A stretch of DNA of 64,000 nt from Thamnidium elegans (GCA_025201345.1 JAIXMG010000004.1:1302001-1366000), one strand, 5' to 3'; counted from the stretch's first letter, positions 1-11,876 are shown. Notes: generated by a model not told the origin, from the sequence alone. Program-made: numbers and translations.

Positions 1-21
1 TCTCTTTTTTTTTATGCTTAC

Positions 22-545
22 GCGATAGCATCATCAGCTGTACGTTTTGTTAATAATTCCTTGTATTGTTGAGCGGTTCTACTAGAATACTTTACTCTTG
101 CGTCCTTAGTGGTACTACCTCCATTTTTAGAAAAGAACTCTGTTGCAGTTTGATTACCTCCAACTTTCATCATACGAAGTTGTTCCCAACTCCATGAATC
201 GAGTACAGTAGATCTATTTGTATGCAAAGTTTAGATTCCTTACCTCTCATCTTTTACATGACGCATAATACCATTTACCTGACAAAGCTAATATGGACAC
301 CTAAATTACGATGAGCAGAAGAGCAATCGGTACAAATGTAAACACCAAATGATACAGAAGCCCAGTTTGGGTTTTTTGAATTACAATCGAAGCACGCCTT
401 TTATACAGCAACAATACTTAGTAAAAAAAAAGGGGGGGGAGCTTTCTTTCTCATGGTTATATATTTAATACATTACCTTATTATAGCGATTCTGCTTAAG
501 CTTCTTGAATACAATTTGAATTTGCTCTTTTGTAGGTTCTGGCAT
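22..545 (-). CDS. Glo3-type ArfGAP, 5' part (runs off the window start)
   Basis: Three exons are visible: 545-477, 397-279 and 213-22, all with GT..AG introns. The last ends at a good donor (GC|GTAAGC), so the gene continues beyond base 1. ArfGAP proteins stimulate GTP hydrolysis on Arf and so control COPI-type vesicle coats. The predicted protein starts [18 protein letters not shown]. Exon 2 encodes the C4 zinc finger (CFDC..CTDC) followed by the ArfGAP-typical [12 protein letters not shown] block with the arginine finger region. Exon 3 continues with [19 protein letters not shown] and a [14 protein letters not shown] stretch, which resembles the Glo3/ArfGAP2-3 subgroup more than Gcs1. Only about 125 residues are present. 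It is divergent from the SYLF-SH3 gene, with about 800 bp between the start codons. Subgroup assignment is inference; the ArfGAP fold is clear. Confidence 0.88.
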
Positions 546-1135
546 ATTTTATAGCAAGATGAAGAAAAAAGTTACTCTGCAATAGGGTTGGTATTCGCAC
601 TTTTAAAGGGAAAAAAAAAAGGTTTTTTTATTGGCTGTATTGAGTTTTTTTCTTTGGGATAATTATATATCCAGCAATAAAAACTAAGAAAATAATGCAG
701 GCATTTCATGCTTTGTAATAATGAAAATCATTATTAAACTTGACCATAATCATGGATAAATTTTATAAAAAAGCCAATTCTAAACCTTCCCTATCAGTTA
801 AAAAAATAAAAAATAAAAAAAAAGATAGAGAATCATTAAGATGTTATCAGATGTAATTTTTATTGTTCTTAACTACAAAAAAAACAAACGATATCCCTTA
901 CGGGTTTTTATAGTTCGAAATTCACGAACTCTCAATAAAATAATCAGATAAATATGCATTCATCACTTATTAAAGCGTCGATTAAAAACTCAAAAAAAAA
1001 AAAGATTACAAGTTAGCATTTATGGAATACACAGAAAAGAGAAAAAAAAAGAAATACAAGTTAATTTGACATCGTACTTGTTTATATACACATATTATCC
1101 TATTGCATTGAATCTGATAGAAGTACCTCACTAGG

Positions 1136-1172
<37 letters not shown>

Positions 1173-1339
1173 TATAAAGGCTGTGTAATGGTATATATAT
1201 ATTGAAATGATACCTCCTTGTCAGCCAATCATGGTGGCTCTCCTTTGCTTACAAAATAATGATTTATTTTTTTAATCTTGTCTGCAGCTCTTTTATTTCT
1301 AGATTAACCTTTTGAAGAGATCTTTTTTTTAAAACTGTA
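546..1339. promoter_or_regulatory. Shared upstream region of ArfGAP and SYLF-SH3 genes
   Basis: About 800 bp between two divergent start codons. It is very AT-rich with poly(A)/poly(T) runs and a (TA)n tract near 1142-1166. I see no reading frame with a recognisable product and no RNA gene. The short string GGGATAATTATATATCC with a following CAGCAATAAAAA (656-685) recurs at 36964 and 54557. Confidence 0.5.
1142..1166. repeat. (TA)n microsatellite
   Basis: An uninterrupted TA dinucleotide tract upstream of the SYLF-SH3 gene, seen directly. Confidence 0.9.
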
Positions 1340-3375
1340 ATGAAGAAGCCAAGTACACCAACTTCTTTCAATTCTCCTTTACCAACGGACTTGGCAGGTA
1401 AAACAAAATATATAGTCTAGTCTAATAAAAAGTATACTGATCTTGTAGTTTTTTTTTAGGTGAATGCAAGAAAGCAACCAAAATTTTAAACTCTTTTCTT
1501 GGTGCGAAAAATAATATAAAAAAAAGAATATCCAAGTTAAATAATATTCCCTTTTATAGATCCAGGACAAGGTTTTGATATCATTATTCCACCATCTATC
1601 TTGGAAAATTCAATGGGTTTAGCTATTTTCACTGTATTAAAGGCAGGATTTTTATTTTCGGGTAGAGCTGGTAGTGGTTTAGTAGTTGCCAGGTATAATT
1701 AAAAAAAAAGGGGGTGGGGGGAATGGTTATCTCTCTTCAAAAGGAAAATAAAAATAATAAATTAAGTATACTAGGTTACCAGATGGTTGTAAGTAAAAAA
1801 AGAAAAAAACGTCAAAAATAAAATAAAAGAATTACGTGCAGGGTAACTGAATTATGTATAATATATGTATAGCTTGGAGTGCACCTTCAGCTTTATTTAC
1901 AGGTGGTATAGGAGCGGGTGGACAAATTGGTAATTATATTTATTTATTGTAATAAAACTTTAAACGCAACTTTATATATTTAACTAGGTGCGGAATTGAC
2001 TGACTTTGTACTTGTATTAAATACAAAAGAAGCTGTGAAAACATTTAGTCATTTTGGAAATATTACATTAGGTGGCAACATATCAAGTAAAATCACATTG
2101 CATTTATATTTATATACAATATTAAAAAGAAAAAAAATGTAGTTGCTGCAGGACCTATTGGACGTAACGCAGAAGCATCTGGATCTGCTACTTTAAAACA
2201 TATATCGGCGGTGTATTCATACAGTAAAACACGTGGATTATTTGCTGGTGTGTCACTGGAAGGATCAGTTATATGTACACGAAATGATGCAAATGAAAAG
2301 ATGTACGGTGAAAGATATACAGCTAAACAATTATTAAACGGCACTGTACCTGCTCCATCGGAAGCTGATTCTCTTTACCGTGCTTTAAATGCTAAATTTC
2401 GTTCGTTTGGAAGTATGGGTTCCATGTATCAACGTAAAATAGAAAGAGAACCAGTTAAAATTTATAGAAACACGACTATTTCTGCTCCTGGTACATTACG
2501 TATTCCTCCTGTTAGACGAAATATAGGTTACAGTACGCCTCACCTTATTGGAGCTCCTCCTCCTCCTCCTCCTCCTCCAGCACCGAGTCATGGGTACAAT
2601 AATAATATTAATGTACAACCACCTCCACCACCACCACCAGTATCTTCCACCTATTATAAATATACTCCAGTGACACCATCTGCACCTACGGAGAGCCCTA
2701 TCACTATTCAATACAATAAACCTTTTCAACCTGACAGTCCAATCACACCCCACCTAAATAAACCTTTCCAACCCGATAGTCCAATGCCACGCCACATCAA
2801 CAAACCTAATCAATTCTCACCTGTCGTGAAGAATGCTAGAGCCAGTATGCCATCTCTTCTACGCGATAGCGAAAAGATAAGTTACTACAGCAACGAGAGT
2901 AGCAGTAGTCTTAAAACTTTACCATCGGCACCATTATTTGATGGTGGTCAACGTATGAGCTTTACAACAGATGTAAAAAAACCAGCGTCAGCTCCTTTGT
3001 TTGAAGGCCAACGTATGAGTTTTACAACAGAGATAAAAAAGACGGTGCCTGCTCCATTGTTTGATGGTCAACGTATGAGTTTCACAAGAGAAATCAATCC
3101 TTCTTCTTCTTCTGAAACGAAACTAACATCTCATCAAAAGGCAAAGGCACTTTATGCATATACCAGTGAACAAGAAGGTGACTTGAGTTTTCAAGCAGGT
3201 GATGTGATCCTGGTTACTGAAAAAACAGATAATCAAGATGCTTGGTGGACTGGAAAATTACGTGGACAATCTGGATCGGTTCGTTTTTTTTTTTCTTTTA
3301 TTTGTTTGTATTTTTCTACTAATGATTTTATATATATATATGTAGTTTCCGTCCAACTACGTTGAGCTACTTTAA
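1340..3375 (+). CDS. SYLF domain + proline-rich + SH3 protein (Ysc84/Lsb3 type)
   Basis: Eight exons: 1340-1397, 1460-1501, 1560-1692, 1775-1788, 1873-1929, 1988-2086, 2143-3278 and 3346-3375. They join in frame to 522 residues. Ysc84/Lsb3 and SH3YL1 relatives bind phosphoinositides and actin through the SYLF domain and act at endocytic actin patches. The N-terminal SYLF domain (about residues 20-215) shows SECKK-like GECKKATKIL, IPPSILENSMGLAIFTVLKAGF, FSGRAGSGLVVAR, GGIGAGGQIGAELTDFVLVLN and AAGPIGRNAEASG. Polyproline runs and three tandem copies of an APLF(D/E)GQRMSFT motif (DNA 2926-3096) follow. A C-terminal SH3 (about 467-522, KALYAYTSEQEGDLSF..WWTGKL..FPSNYVEL) ends the protein. Exon 4 is only 14 nt. 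The last exon supplies the end of the SH3, which confirms the splice. Confidence 0.93.
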
Positions 3376-4798
3376 AAAAAAATTATTAGATACGGAGAGA
3401 TTTAACCCTTACACCCTCTTTTATATACATATATATATATCATATTATAGTTTAATAAATAGTTTCGAATCAGGTATTAGATTCTAGCAAAATGGGTAAC
3501 AGTCGTATATTGTATTATTGGATTATATCACTAAACCCCAAATATTCAGGTACAGCACGTTAAACGCATCGCGTATTTGTTTATATGTAAGCGGCATCGA
3601 AATAATAAAAAAGTTTTAGGTGCTGAACCCTTAACATAAACCAAAGTATTTACGGTATAAACACATGTATTTTTTTTTAAAAAAAAAAGAGAGAAAGCGT
3701 CTAGTTTTATCTAGGCGTATTGTCCGTATACTTGGTACTTGTTTTAATCCTACGCTCTATTGGTCTATTATTTTTCTGAATAGTTATTATTCTTCAAACA
3801 CTAAAACCAATTTTTTTGGATCGAGATTTTACGTAGTTGCACACTAATAAAGTATACACACGTAGCTTTTCGAAGGTTCTATTACTTTATTTATAGTTTA
3901 CACTAATCTCTTTAAAAAAAAAGAGGGAGGACTAGGATAGAGTACATCGAATGTTTTTGTTGGGCTGTGAAAAAAAAAAGCTTCAATAACAATATATATA
4001 TATATATATACAACACACAATATTTTAGATAGATAGATACTTGTTGTTACTAATTTGACAAATCTTTAACAAATAAACCCCTACTTTTTTAAGAGTCAAA
4101 ATGACTAATCGATCTGTTTCTTATAATGGAAAGACTGAGAGTTTATCTTGTCACTCAAAAATTTGCGTTTTGACCGCACTAACCACCACTCGTGTAGATT
4201 TTTAGGCGAGAATAATATAAAAAACACGCCACATTCCTTTGTAGGATTTTTGTTTACTTTTATTTTTTTACAATGCCAATTTTTTTTTTTTCGTATTGTA
4301 TCTTTTTTTTTAAAAAAAAAATCATGTACAACGAATAACAACAACAACAACAACAACAAAAAGAGTAAAAATAGAGGAGAACCTGATAATTTATGATGAC
4401 CATCACTAAAAAAAAAACTAAATATTTAAACATTTCGGAAGCAGTGAACTTGTTTTTTTTTTATAATAGAAAAAAAAAAGGATGAATAGTTACACTGAAC
4501 AACGTGACCCAGTTTCTTTTTAATCTAGTTCACTGATCTCTCTCAAAAACTTCGTTTCAGACTTACTAAACACATGTTTTTTTTTGTAGCGATGACAAAG
4601 AAACTGCTGCAGTATGAGAATGAAGAAGACAGTTTTTTAATCTGTGAAATACTAAAAAAAAATGCTTCAGATAATCACAGCACTTTTTTTTTTATCTCGA
4701 TTTTTCTCGAAAAGGACATAATACCTTCAAAGAACTATTATACTCTCGAAAAAAAACAAACAAAAAAAAAAGAACATAAACCTCACCATTTATATATA

Positions 4799-4829
<31 letters not shown>

Positions 4830-5603
4830 TAGATTTAGTAATAGCCCGTATGTATGTAATAACTAAGCTTTTTTTTTTTTTTTTTTTTTTTTCCAAGTTT
4901 CATATGCTGCGAGTTATGTTAACATAAAAAAAGCGTGTTTTTATTATCTTTGTGTTATACATGATGAAGAAAAAAGACATTTTTAGTCTAGCTTTTTAGG
5001 CTAAACTTATTATAGTCTTTCCTTTGGTTCTGTACATGGGATAAGAGAAAAAAAAGAAAAATCCCAACAAACAAAGCATCGAAACAGAAAGCAGATCCTC
5101 TCTCTGCACACATAAAAAAAAACGCGTAACAAACAACCGTGTTTTTTTTAGAACGAAAAGAACGTGTTTAAAACAACTTAGCCCATATTATATGTCATTA
5201 TCAAATATACAGTACCTACGATGATTTCATTCTAAATTGATTTTTTTTTGTTAGCTTCTTAAAAAAAAAAAGGGACCTTGTATTTAAAATATGTAAACAA
5301 GATTTTTTTATATATATCAAAAGCCAAATTAATACATATTATAAATTACATAAAAGTTTATTGTTTTTTTTTACAGAAAACTTTAAAAGGGGCATAAAAA
5401 AAAAGAGATTAATAAAAATATATATATAAAAAAAAAGAAAGGTATATAAAGAAACCTGTGTGTGTTGTATGTGTGTGTGATTAAGGTTTTTTTTTTTTTT
5501 TTTTTTTTTTGGAACTGTAGAATTAAAAGAATGATATATAAAAAAAAAGGAGAGAGGATACTATGTAAAAATAAATATAGGTGTCATAATTAATAAACGA
5601 ATG

Positions 5604-5634
<31 letters not shown>

Positions 5635-5654
5635 AGTATATGTAGGATATATAT
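3376..5654. other. Intergenic, 2.3 kb, homopolymer-rich; no gene seen
   Basis: Downstream of both flanking genes (convergent). It holds long poly(T)/poly(A) runs, a (TA)n tract near 3990 and a (TG)n microsatellite at 5606-5634. Small frames at 3665, 4090-4200, 4148 and 4574 are mostly homopolymer-derived and lack recognisable motifs or splice continuity. An ACGCGT hexamer lies at 5122-5127. No RNA gene was recognised. Confidence 0.6.
5606..5634. repeat. (TG)n microsatellite
   Basis: Perfect dinucleotide tract just downstream of the DP gene stop codon, seen directly. Confidence 0.9.
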
Positions 5655-6755
5655 TTATGAAACTGTAGTTACAGAAGATGGAGGCCAGATTTTAGTTAAG
5701 ATATCAATATCTTGATAAATAGCAAAAGAAGAAGTAGTAGACAAACAAGCTTCATTACCGTGATTGTAATGAGTTTCGATATCAGCTTTACCTTGGATCA
5801 TAAAGAAGGGTAAATGAATGATTTGTTGATGGGCTGTATTTTGATGATGATTTCTGTTGACAAGTTGCTTCAATCTATTTAAGTTATTCCAAGTATCATG
5901 ATAACTATTCTTATTTTTTTGAATGGAATCAATTAATAATTTTTGACGTAATTCTTCATTTTTGATTTCTTGTTGAAGGATATCTTGTTCATTATCATGA
6001 ATACCAAGCCATTTAATTTCTTTACGATCCTTGGTGATAATGTCCAGAGCCATCAAGACGTTTAATGCATCATAAACACGTCTTCGAATGTTCTTTTGAT
6101 CGATACCGACACTATGACTGTTGTTGCGTTGAATATCTGCTGCCAATTCATCTGCCACTTCATTGTACGTGGTAGTCTTTTTTTCGGCTACCTTATCACA
6201 GACTTGTTTAGAAAACAATCTTAGACCTTTGATTTGTCTATTATCTTCTTCTACCTTTTGTTTTTTGTTTATAGTAGTGAATTCATTCCAAGATCTTTTC
6301 TTTTGTTGTTGCTGAGGAAAGAAATGATGGGCGTTGATGAGTTCTTGTTTTTCCAACGCTAATAATTCAGATCCAGAGTTTAACAAGGATTGAATTGAAC
6401 CTTTTTTAGTGGTGGTGGTAAAAGACGAAGAAGAAAAGGAAGAGTTTGGTGAAGGAAATGATGAAACAGATAGAGCGGACGAACAAGTTGAATAAGGAGG
6501 AGATGGAGGTACTGGAGATGCAACATTTGTTGTTGATTGGTTTGTTAGGATAGGTGGTAATAAAATGTCTGTTGTTGTTGACATTTTATTATAGTAGTCA
6601 TGATTTAACACCATATGATAATCTTCTTTAAATATCATACTACTAGTGTTTATACTTGTCCAGTCGTTATCATCATGCGTACTTTTCTTTAGAAAAAGAG
6701 AAGGTAATGGAGGTAACTGAGTGGTCGAAAATGCGTTTGAGGATAGTATAGTCAT
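5655..6755 (-). CDS. DP-family transcription factor (E2F dimerisation partner)
   Basis: A single uninterrupted exon of 366 codons. DP proteins pair with E2F to bind TTTSSCGC sites and drive G1/S genes. The winged-helix DNA-binding domain spans about residues 177-252. It contains GLRLFSKQVCDKV, YNEVADELAAD, DQKNIRRRVYDALNVLMAL and KEIKWLGI; the RRRVYD DNA-contact motif at 224-229 is intact. The segment after about 255 matches the DP dimerisation region in position and begins with a coiled-coil-like stretch (QQEIKNEELRQKLL). The N-terminal 170 residues are low-complexity Ser/Thr/Pro. Dikarya have largely replaced E2F/DP by SBF/MBF, whereas early-diverging fungi keep both, which fits the organism. 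Possible self-regulatory sites lie about 500-620 bp upstream (separate entry). Confidence 0.93.
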   Translation of the reverse strand: MTILSSNAFSTTQLPPLPSLFLKKSTHDDNDWTSINTSSMIFKEDYHMVLNHDYYNKMSTTTDILLPPILTNQSTTNVASPVPPSPPYSTCSSALSVSSFPSPNSSFSSSSFTTTTKKGSIQSLLNSGSELLALEKQELINAHHFFPQQQQKKRSWNEFTTINKKQKVEEDNRQIKGLRLFSKQVCDKVAEKKTTTYNEVADELAADIQRNNSHSVGIDQKNIRRRVYDALNVLMALDIITKDRKEIKWLGIHDNEQDILQQEIKNEELRQKLLIDSIQKNKNSYHDTWNNLNRLKQLVNRNHHQNTAHQQIIHLPFFMIQGKADIETHYNHGNEACLSTTSSFAIYQDIDILTKIWPPSSVTTVS

Positions 6756-7253
6756 TAATTTTTTTTTTGTTGATTTTTTTTTTTGTTGATTTTTTTTTTG
6801 TTGATTTTTTTGATTTTTTTTTTTGGGTTATATAAGAAGTGTACTTGAATAAAAAAAAAAAATTAAATTTTTTTTTATAATAAATAACAAAGAGAAAGAG
6901 AGAAAGATAGAAATAAAGAGAGAGAGATAGAGAGAGCTTTTTTTTATTATAAATAAGTTAAATAAATAAGAAAGAAGGGAGAAAAAAAAAAGGATATTGT
7001 GTGGGGTGATTGATTTTTTTTTTTTTTGAATTATAAAAATTATAAAAAAAAAAAAATGTAATAAATAATATAATAAGAGAAAAGAAGAAAGAAGAAAAAA
7101 AAAAAAAAAAAGAGAGAAAAAAAAATAATAGTAAAGAAAGAAAATAGTTATTATATGGATTTTTTTTTTCATATGTTTATCATTAGAGTAGTATTAAAGT
7201 TGTAACCATGGAAAAAAAAATCGTGGCTTTTTATTATATAAGAAAATCGAAAA
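6756..7253. repeat. Poly(T)/poly(A) low-complexity leader of the DP gene
   Basis: Contains three imperfect copies of a T-run plus GTTGAT unit (about 6767-6815), then GA-rich and A/T-rich tracts. A 114-codon frame here is almost only F, L, I and Y and is an artefact of base composition. Confidence 0.7.
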
Positions 7254-7376
7254 ACGCGTGTGCACTTCGAAAATTATAAAACAAGTTTCCCTGATATGTT
7301 TCCGGAAGACGGAAAGACTATTTAAAGGGTTGATTGACAGTATCCCGCCCTTTTTTTTTAAAGAAAAGCGCGGGAA
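7254..7376. promoter_or_regulatory. G1/S-type sites upstream of DP: one MCB and two E2F-like boxes
   Basis: ACGCGT (MCB, MluI cell-cycle box) is at 7254-7259. TCCCGCC is at 7343-7349 and GCGCGGGAA at 7368-7376. The last two read as E2F-like TTCCCGC-type sites in opposite orientation about 20 bp apart. They lie about 500-620 bp upstream of the DP start codon in a region that is otherwise nearly free of GC-rich words. That these sites are functional is inference from consensus only. Confidence 0.45.
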
Positions 7377-7897
7377 TGCCTATTTAGTAACAGTAAACAA
7401 TATCATATGAATTTTCATTTTGTTTTTGTTGTTGTTGTTGTTGGGGATAGGCCTAGATCTCTTTTGAAACAAGTTTTACTAATGATTCTAATCCCTTTTT
7501 TTTACCATTTTTTTGCAAGAGAATTTAAAAGAAGAAAAAAAAAAAAGTTTGTTTTTTCGGGTAAGGTTGAAGTATAAATGTCAGTGCGTGAAAAAAAAAA
7601 AAAAATATGTTAATCCTGCATTATGAAAAAAAAAAAAAAATTCCCTTTTTTTTTTTTTTTTTTTTATCGTTGTATATTTATTAAATTAATTTAAATCAAC
7701 AATAATAACAACAATAACAACCAAAAGCGCGATTTTTTTTTTTTTTTTTTTTTTTTTTAACTTCTTTATTATTCTTTTTCTCTCTGTGTGATTCTTCTTT
7801 TTTTTCTCTCATTTCTGTATAAAGGTAGGGAGGAGGAGGAGGGGTGATATTAAAATATTATTATATGTGTATATGTATATAAAAAAAAAGGGTCTAT

Positions 7898-10483
7898 TTA
7901 ACGGGAACTACTACTTGTCAATTTAGAAATAGTGAAAACACCTAAAATAACGACGCCCAAAAAAGTAATTGCGGCAGGCAAAAGTAAATCTTGTGAGATC
8001 GGTAAATTATATTCAGTAGAAAAATCTTTTTTCAGATTTTGATGAGGTAAAGAACGATTCTTTTTTGGTTTGACAATAACTTCTTCTTCTTCTTCTTCTT
8101 CTTCATCATCTTCTTTAATATCACTTAGTGGATTTTCATCTATAGTATATCCTTGTGTAGTTGGTTGACTAGCAGGTACTTCCATTGTATTTAAAAGAGA
8201 ATTAGCCAACTGTTGCTGTTGAAGTGCTTGTCTCTGCTGTAATTTCCTATCCTGCTCTTCCTTTTGTTGTTGTTTTAATAACTGTTGTTCGGCAACAGCA
8301 TCAGCTAAAGAATCATGCACAAACAATCTGACCCGATCTAATCCTGATTTTCTAGCCAACTGAACAGAATCGGCTAAATCTGAATCACAGGTCATTAATA
8401 CTTGATCATTTTCATCGTCCAAATAAGCAACTGTTAGCCAATCCTCGTCTTCTTCTTTGCCTACTGCTATATAGGATTGTGAAATGGATAAATGTTCTAC
8501 CATGATTTTTTGTTGAATGACTTCTAGTAGTGCTTGAAAGTTGGTTCCTTCGTGACGGAATCGATGCGTCTTGTTACCATAGTTGAATTTAAATGAAAAT
8601 GTGTTACCTTGCATGGGGTTGGATGAAATGGTAGATCGATTATCGTCTTGCATAACAGAAGCAGAATCTCCTGGACAGAGTTCAGCGTAACCTAATCCTA
8701 GACCTGTGTAGGTAGGCGCGTGTCCAGGTAACGGAGACGTCATTCGAACAGTCGAATGATCATATTGTGGTGAAGAAGGATGGAACATGTGTGAGTTGGC
8801 TGCTTGAGAAAGTGAATCTGAAATAGCTGATTCAGTCTCCGTTGGATCAGCTGCTGCAATACTACTCCAAAACTTGCTACCATCGCCCTGATTTCCTTCA
8901 ATGCCGTTGATCTTTATTAGATAGTTAATTTCTGCACAGAAAAAAAAACCCCCCCCCTTATTTTATCGTTTACCTGCTCAAGTGTGGCGTATGTTAAGCG
9001 AAGTACATCAATTAATCCAACAATATTTCTATCTTCATCCAATACAGGTAAATTAAGGTAATGACCATCTGAAAAAAATAAATCGTGTGACTTTTTTTTT
9101 AATACGTATATATATATATATATCTATTTTTATCTTTATTTACTTACCATGCATCTTCTTTAAAGCGTCTAAAATACTTGTAGAAGGTAAAGCAGTATCA
9201 GGATGAGGTGTCATTACACGTACAACAGAACAATTATCTGGTGCAAGACCAGCTGCAATTACACGTAAAACAATATCTTTTGACTAATAAATAAAATTAA
9301 GGTTTAAAAGATATAAAAAAAAATAAGGAGATAAACTAAAAAAAAAAAAGACTTACCGTAAAAATACCAGCTAATCCACCATGATCCATAACAAGTACAG
9401 CAGTTGTACGATGCTCCTTCATTAATTTAGCTACTTCACGAACCTGAGCTTTTACAGCTACTTGAACAGGACCAGCATGATCAAGTACAGTCGTTAAATC
9501 AGGACAAGACATTTTTTCACGTAATGCGTCCATATATTGAACAAATTGTACAGGACTATTTGCCCATTCTCTTTCTACACCTTCTAATGCATCATACAGC
9601 TTACGTGAAGATCCGTATGCTTTTTCCATCTTGTGTAATGCTTCATAGATACATTTTGTTATATCAAGTAAACCAAATATATCTCCTTCTTCGTTACAAA
9701 CAGGCTTTTTTTTTTTTTTTTTTTTTTTTTTTTGAAGTTAGAAATTTTTATCGGATGATTTATAATACAAAACTTACCAAATGACGGAATCCACGAGACA
9801 CCATTAAATTTAAAGCGTCTTGTGCAGATGTATCAGCAGTTACACACACTGGATTTTTAGTCATAATATCAGCAACCGTAGTAGATCTATTACATAAAAC
9901 AATTGGGGTTAGATATGATTAAAATTATCTTTATTTATTTTTACCTTGCGTCTAAGTTATCTGCAACTACTCTGTAAGCCAAATCTTTTGCCTATTTTTT
10001 TTTTGTTATATTAGTGTTTTTTCTAATTATTTTTTTTATCAGCTGAATAAACTTACAGTAAAAATACCACTTAAATGCTCTTCATCATCTACAACTAATA
10101 CGCAATCACTTCTTTTAGCAGCCATTAATTGAGCAGCTTCAATTACCAAAATAGTTTCCCTTACAGTAAGAGCTTGTGCAGGTCGGAGAGCAGAAACTGT
10201 ACCTGCAATTTTTTTCGTTTGTTTAATACGTGTTGAACCTCCTCTCTTTTTTAACAATTGGTCTTCAATTTTTTTACGAATAGCCTTTTTTTTTTTTTTT
10301 TGTTAATGAACATTTCAAAAAAAAAAATCCTTTTTCTTTTACCTCATCCTTTTTAGATTGACGTTGTCGACTAGACACAGATAACATATCAGAGTCTGTA
10401 TTGGATTGAACTACTGTTGTGCTTGTACTGATTGAACTTGAAGGTCTACCAGGTTTGTTTTTATTAGGCGATACAACAGACAT
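7898..10483 (-). CDS. Four-CBS plus PB1 protein with C-terminal membrane anchor (Mug70-like)
   Basis: Eight exons on the minus strand: 10483-10343, 10284-10057, 9991-9945, 9886-9778, 9704-9357, 9283-9148, 9068-8974 and 8911-7898. They total 705 residues and all junctions are in frame. CBS domains bind adenosyl ligands; PB1 domains mediate protein-protein contacts. Successive CBS-like repeats are visible: ALTVRETILVIEAAQLM.. CVLVVDDEEHLSGIFT; STTVADIMTKNPVCVTADTSAQDALN..; AKLMKEHRTTAVLVMDHGGLAGIFT; and CSVVRVMTPHPDTALPSTSILDAL.. LPVLDEDRNIVGLIDV. A PB1-type domain follows (FKFNYGNKTHRFRH..DENDQVLMTCDSDL). The last about 25 residues form a hydrophobic helix (LLLPAAITFLGVVILGVFTI), which suggests a tail-anchored protein. 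The architecture matches the fission-yeast Mug70 type. The molecular role is not known from the sequence. Confidence 0.9.
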
Positions 10484-10844
10484 TTATTTTAATTCAAGAA
10501 ATTTATATAAAAGAAGAAGAAAAAGAAAAAGAGGGAAAAAAGAAAATGGTAAAAAAAGTTTTTTCTTTTAATTGTAATCTCCACCCCCTCGCGCCCCTCA
10601 CTTGAACGTTGGGGAAAAAAAAAGCACACATGTTTTTGAGTACAAAAAAGATAGTGTTTTTTATTGGACGACTCCTTTTTCTCCCGACAATATGATAAAA
10701 TAAAATAAAGGCTTACCTTTTTTTTTTTTTCTCTTCTTTTTTTTTAAAAAAAAAGAAATAATTGAAATGAGGAAAAAGGAGGAGAGGAAAAAGGAAATAA
10801 TTTTTTCATAACAAACTTTTTGAAATAATTATCTCTATCAGCTG

Positions 10845-10876
<32 letters not shown>

Positions 10877-11876
10877 ATTAACAGAAATCTTAAACTTACA
10901 ACAACAACCAGTGTATCACCTTGGTTACTTTTTTAGACTTTTTCTTATTGTTGTTAAAAAAAAATGGTGTTACTTTGTAACCTAGGAGACGTTTGACACA
11001 CACAAAAAGCTTAGTACTATTTTTTTTTAAGCCCAAAATTGATGTGTCAGGTCCCAAGCTAAAAAGTATTATTTAAAAAGACAAAAGGTGTTTCATATGA
11101 GTTATAGTTGTAACTTGGTTTATTTTATTTTATTTTTTGCCTCCCCACATTCTGGCTTTTAAAAAAGGTACCTTTTTTTCTTTCTCCTAAAAATAAATAA
11201 ATAGAACGTTCATTAGAAAGTTTGTTCTTCTAGGTCCAGGCAACTCTATTTCGCTGTAACATCAATTGATAACCTTTTTTTTTTCTTTTTTTCTTTTTTT
11301 CTCACAGTTTTTTTTTTCTCTTTACTGTAAACTCGGCAAAACAAATTTGCTTATCAGTTTATAATACCTGCATGAAAGGTATATGCATGATTACCTCATA
11401 TCTACCATGATATTATCAAACGGCTCAATGATAGCGTACACACACACTCATCTCGCGTTACACACAGCTTGAAAAAATACTGGCAGGCAACTATGGCGTA
11501 TGTGTGTGTGCAAATCATTAACCAAAAAGACTTGCTAGTCATCGCGTTGCACAAAAAGAAAGATATGTCCGCAGGGGCAAAAAAAAAAAAAAAAAGATGA
11601 ACTGATAGAACGGGTTTACATGTTCAATTGAATTCAATCATTAGTTTCTTTTTTAAAAAGTAACCTTTGTGCGTGTATCAATTGAAGTTTTTTTTTTATG
11701 TTTTAAAATATAACAAGTTATTTGTTTACACCATCTCTCTTTTCTACCTGAAAAAAAAAAAGAAGATAGGTTGTGACTCGCATCAGTTTATGATGCTATT
11801 ATTTTATTAGGGTTTTTTTTTCTTTCTTTTTTCCCACTTTTCTTTTATTTTATTTTATAGTAGTTTTATAAGCAGC
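10484..11876. promoter_or_regulatory. Shared upstream region of CBS-PB1 and Sip5-like genes
   Basis: 1.4 kb between divergent start codons. It is AT-rich with several poly(A) and poly(T) runs (for example 10845-10872) and a (AC)n patch near 11440. I see no coding frame or RNA gene. Confidence 0.5.

Noticed and set aside
4148..4396. 82-codon frame with poly-Asn
   Set aside because: Arises from (CAA)n and T-runs; opposite strand is also open; no family features.
6828..7172. 114-codon minus-strand frame upstream of DP
   Set aside because: Almost only Phe, Leu, Ile, Tyr and Lys; produced by T/A homopolymers, no splice or motif support.
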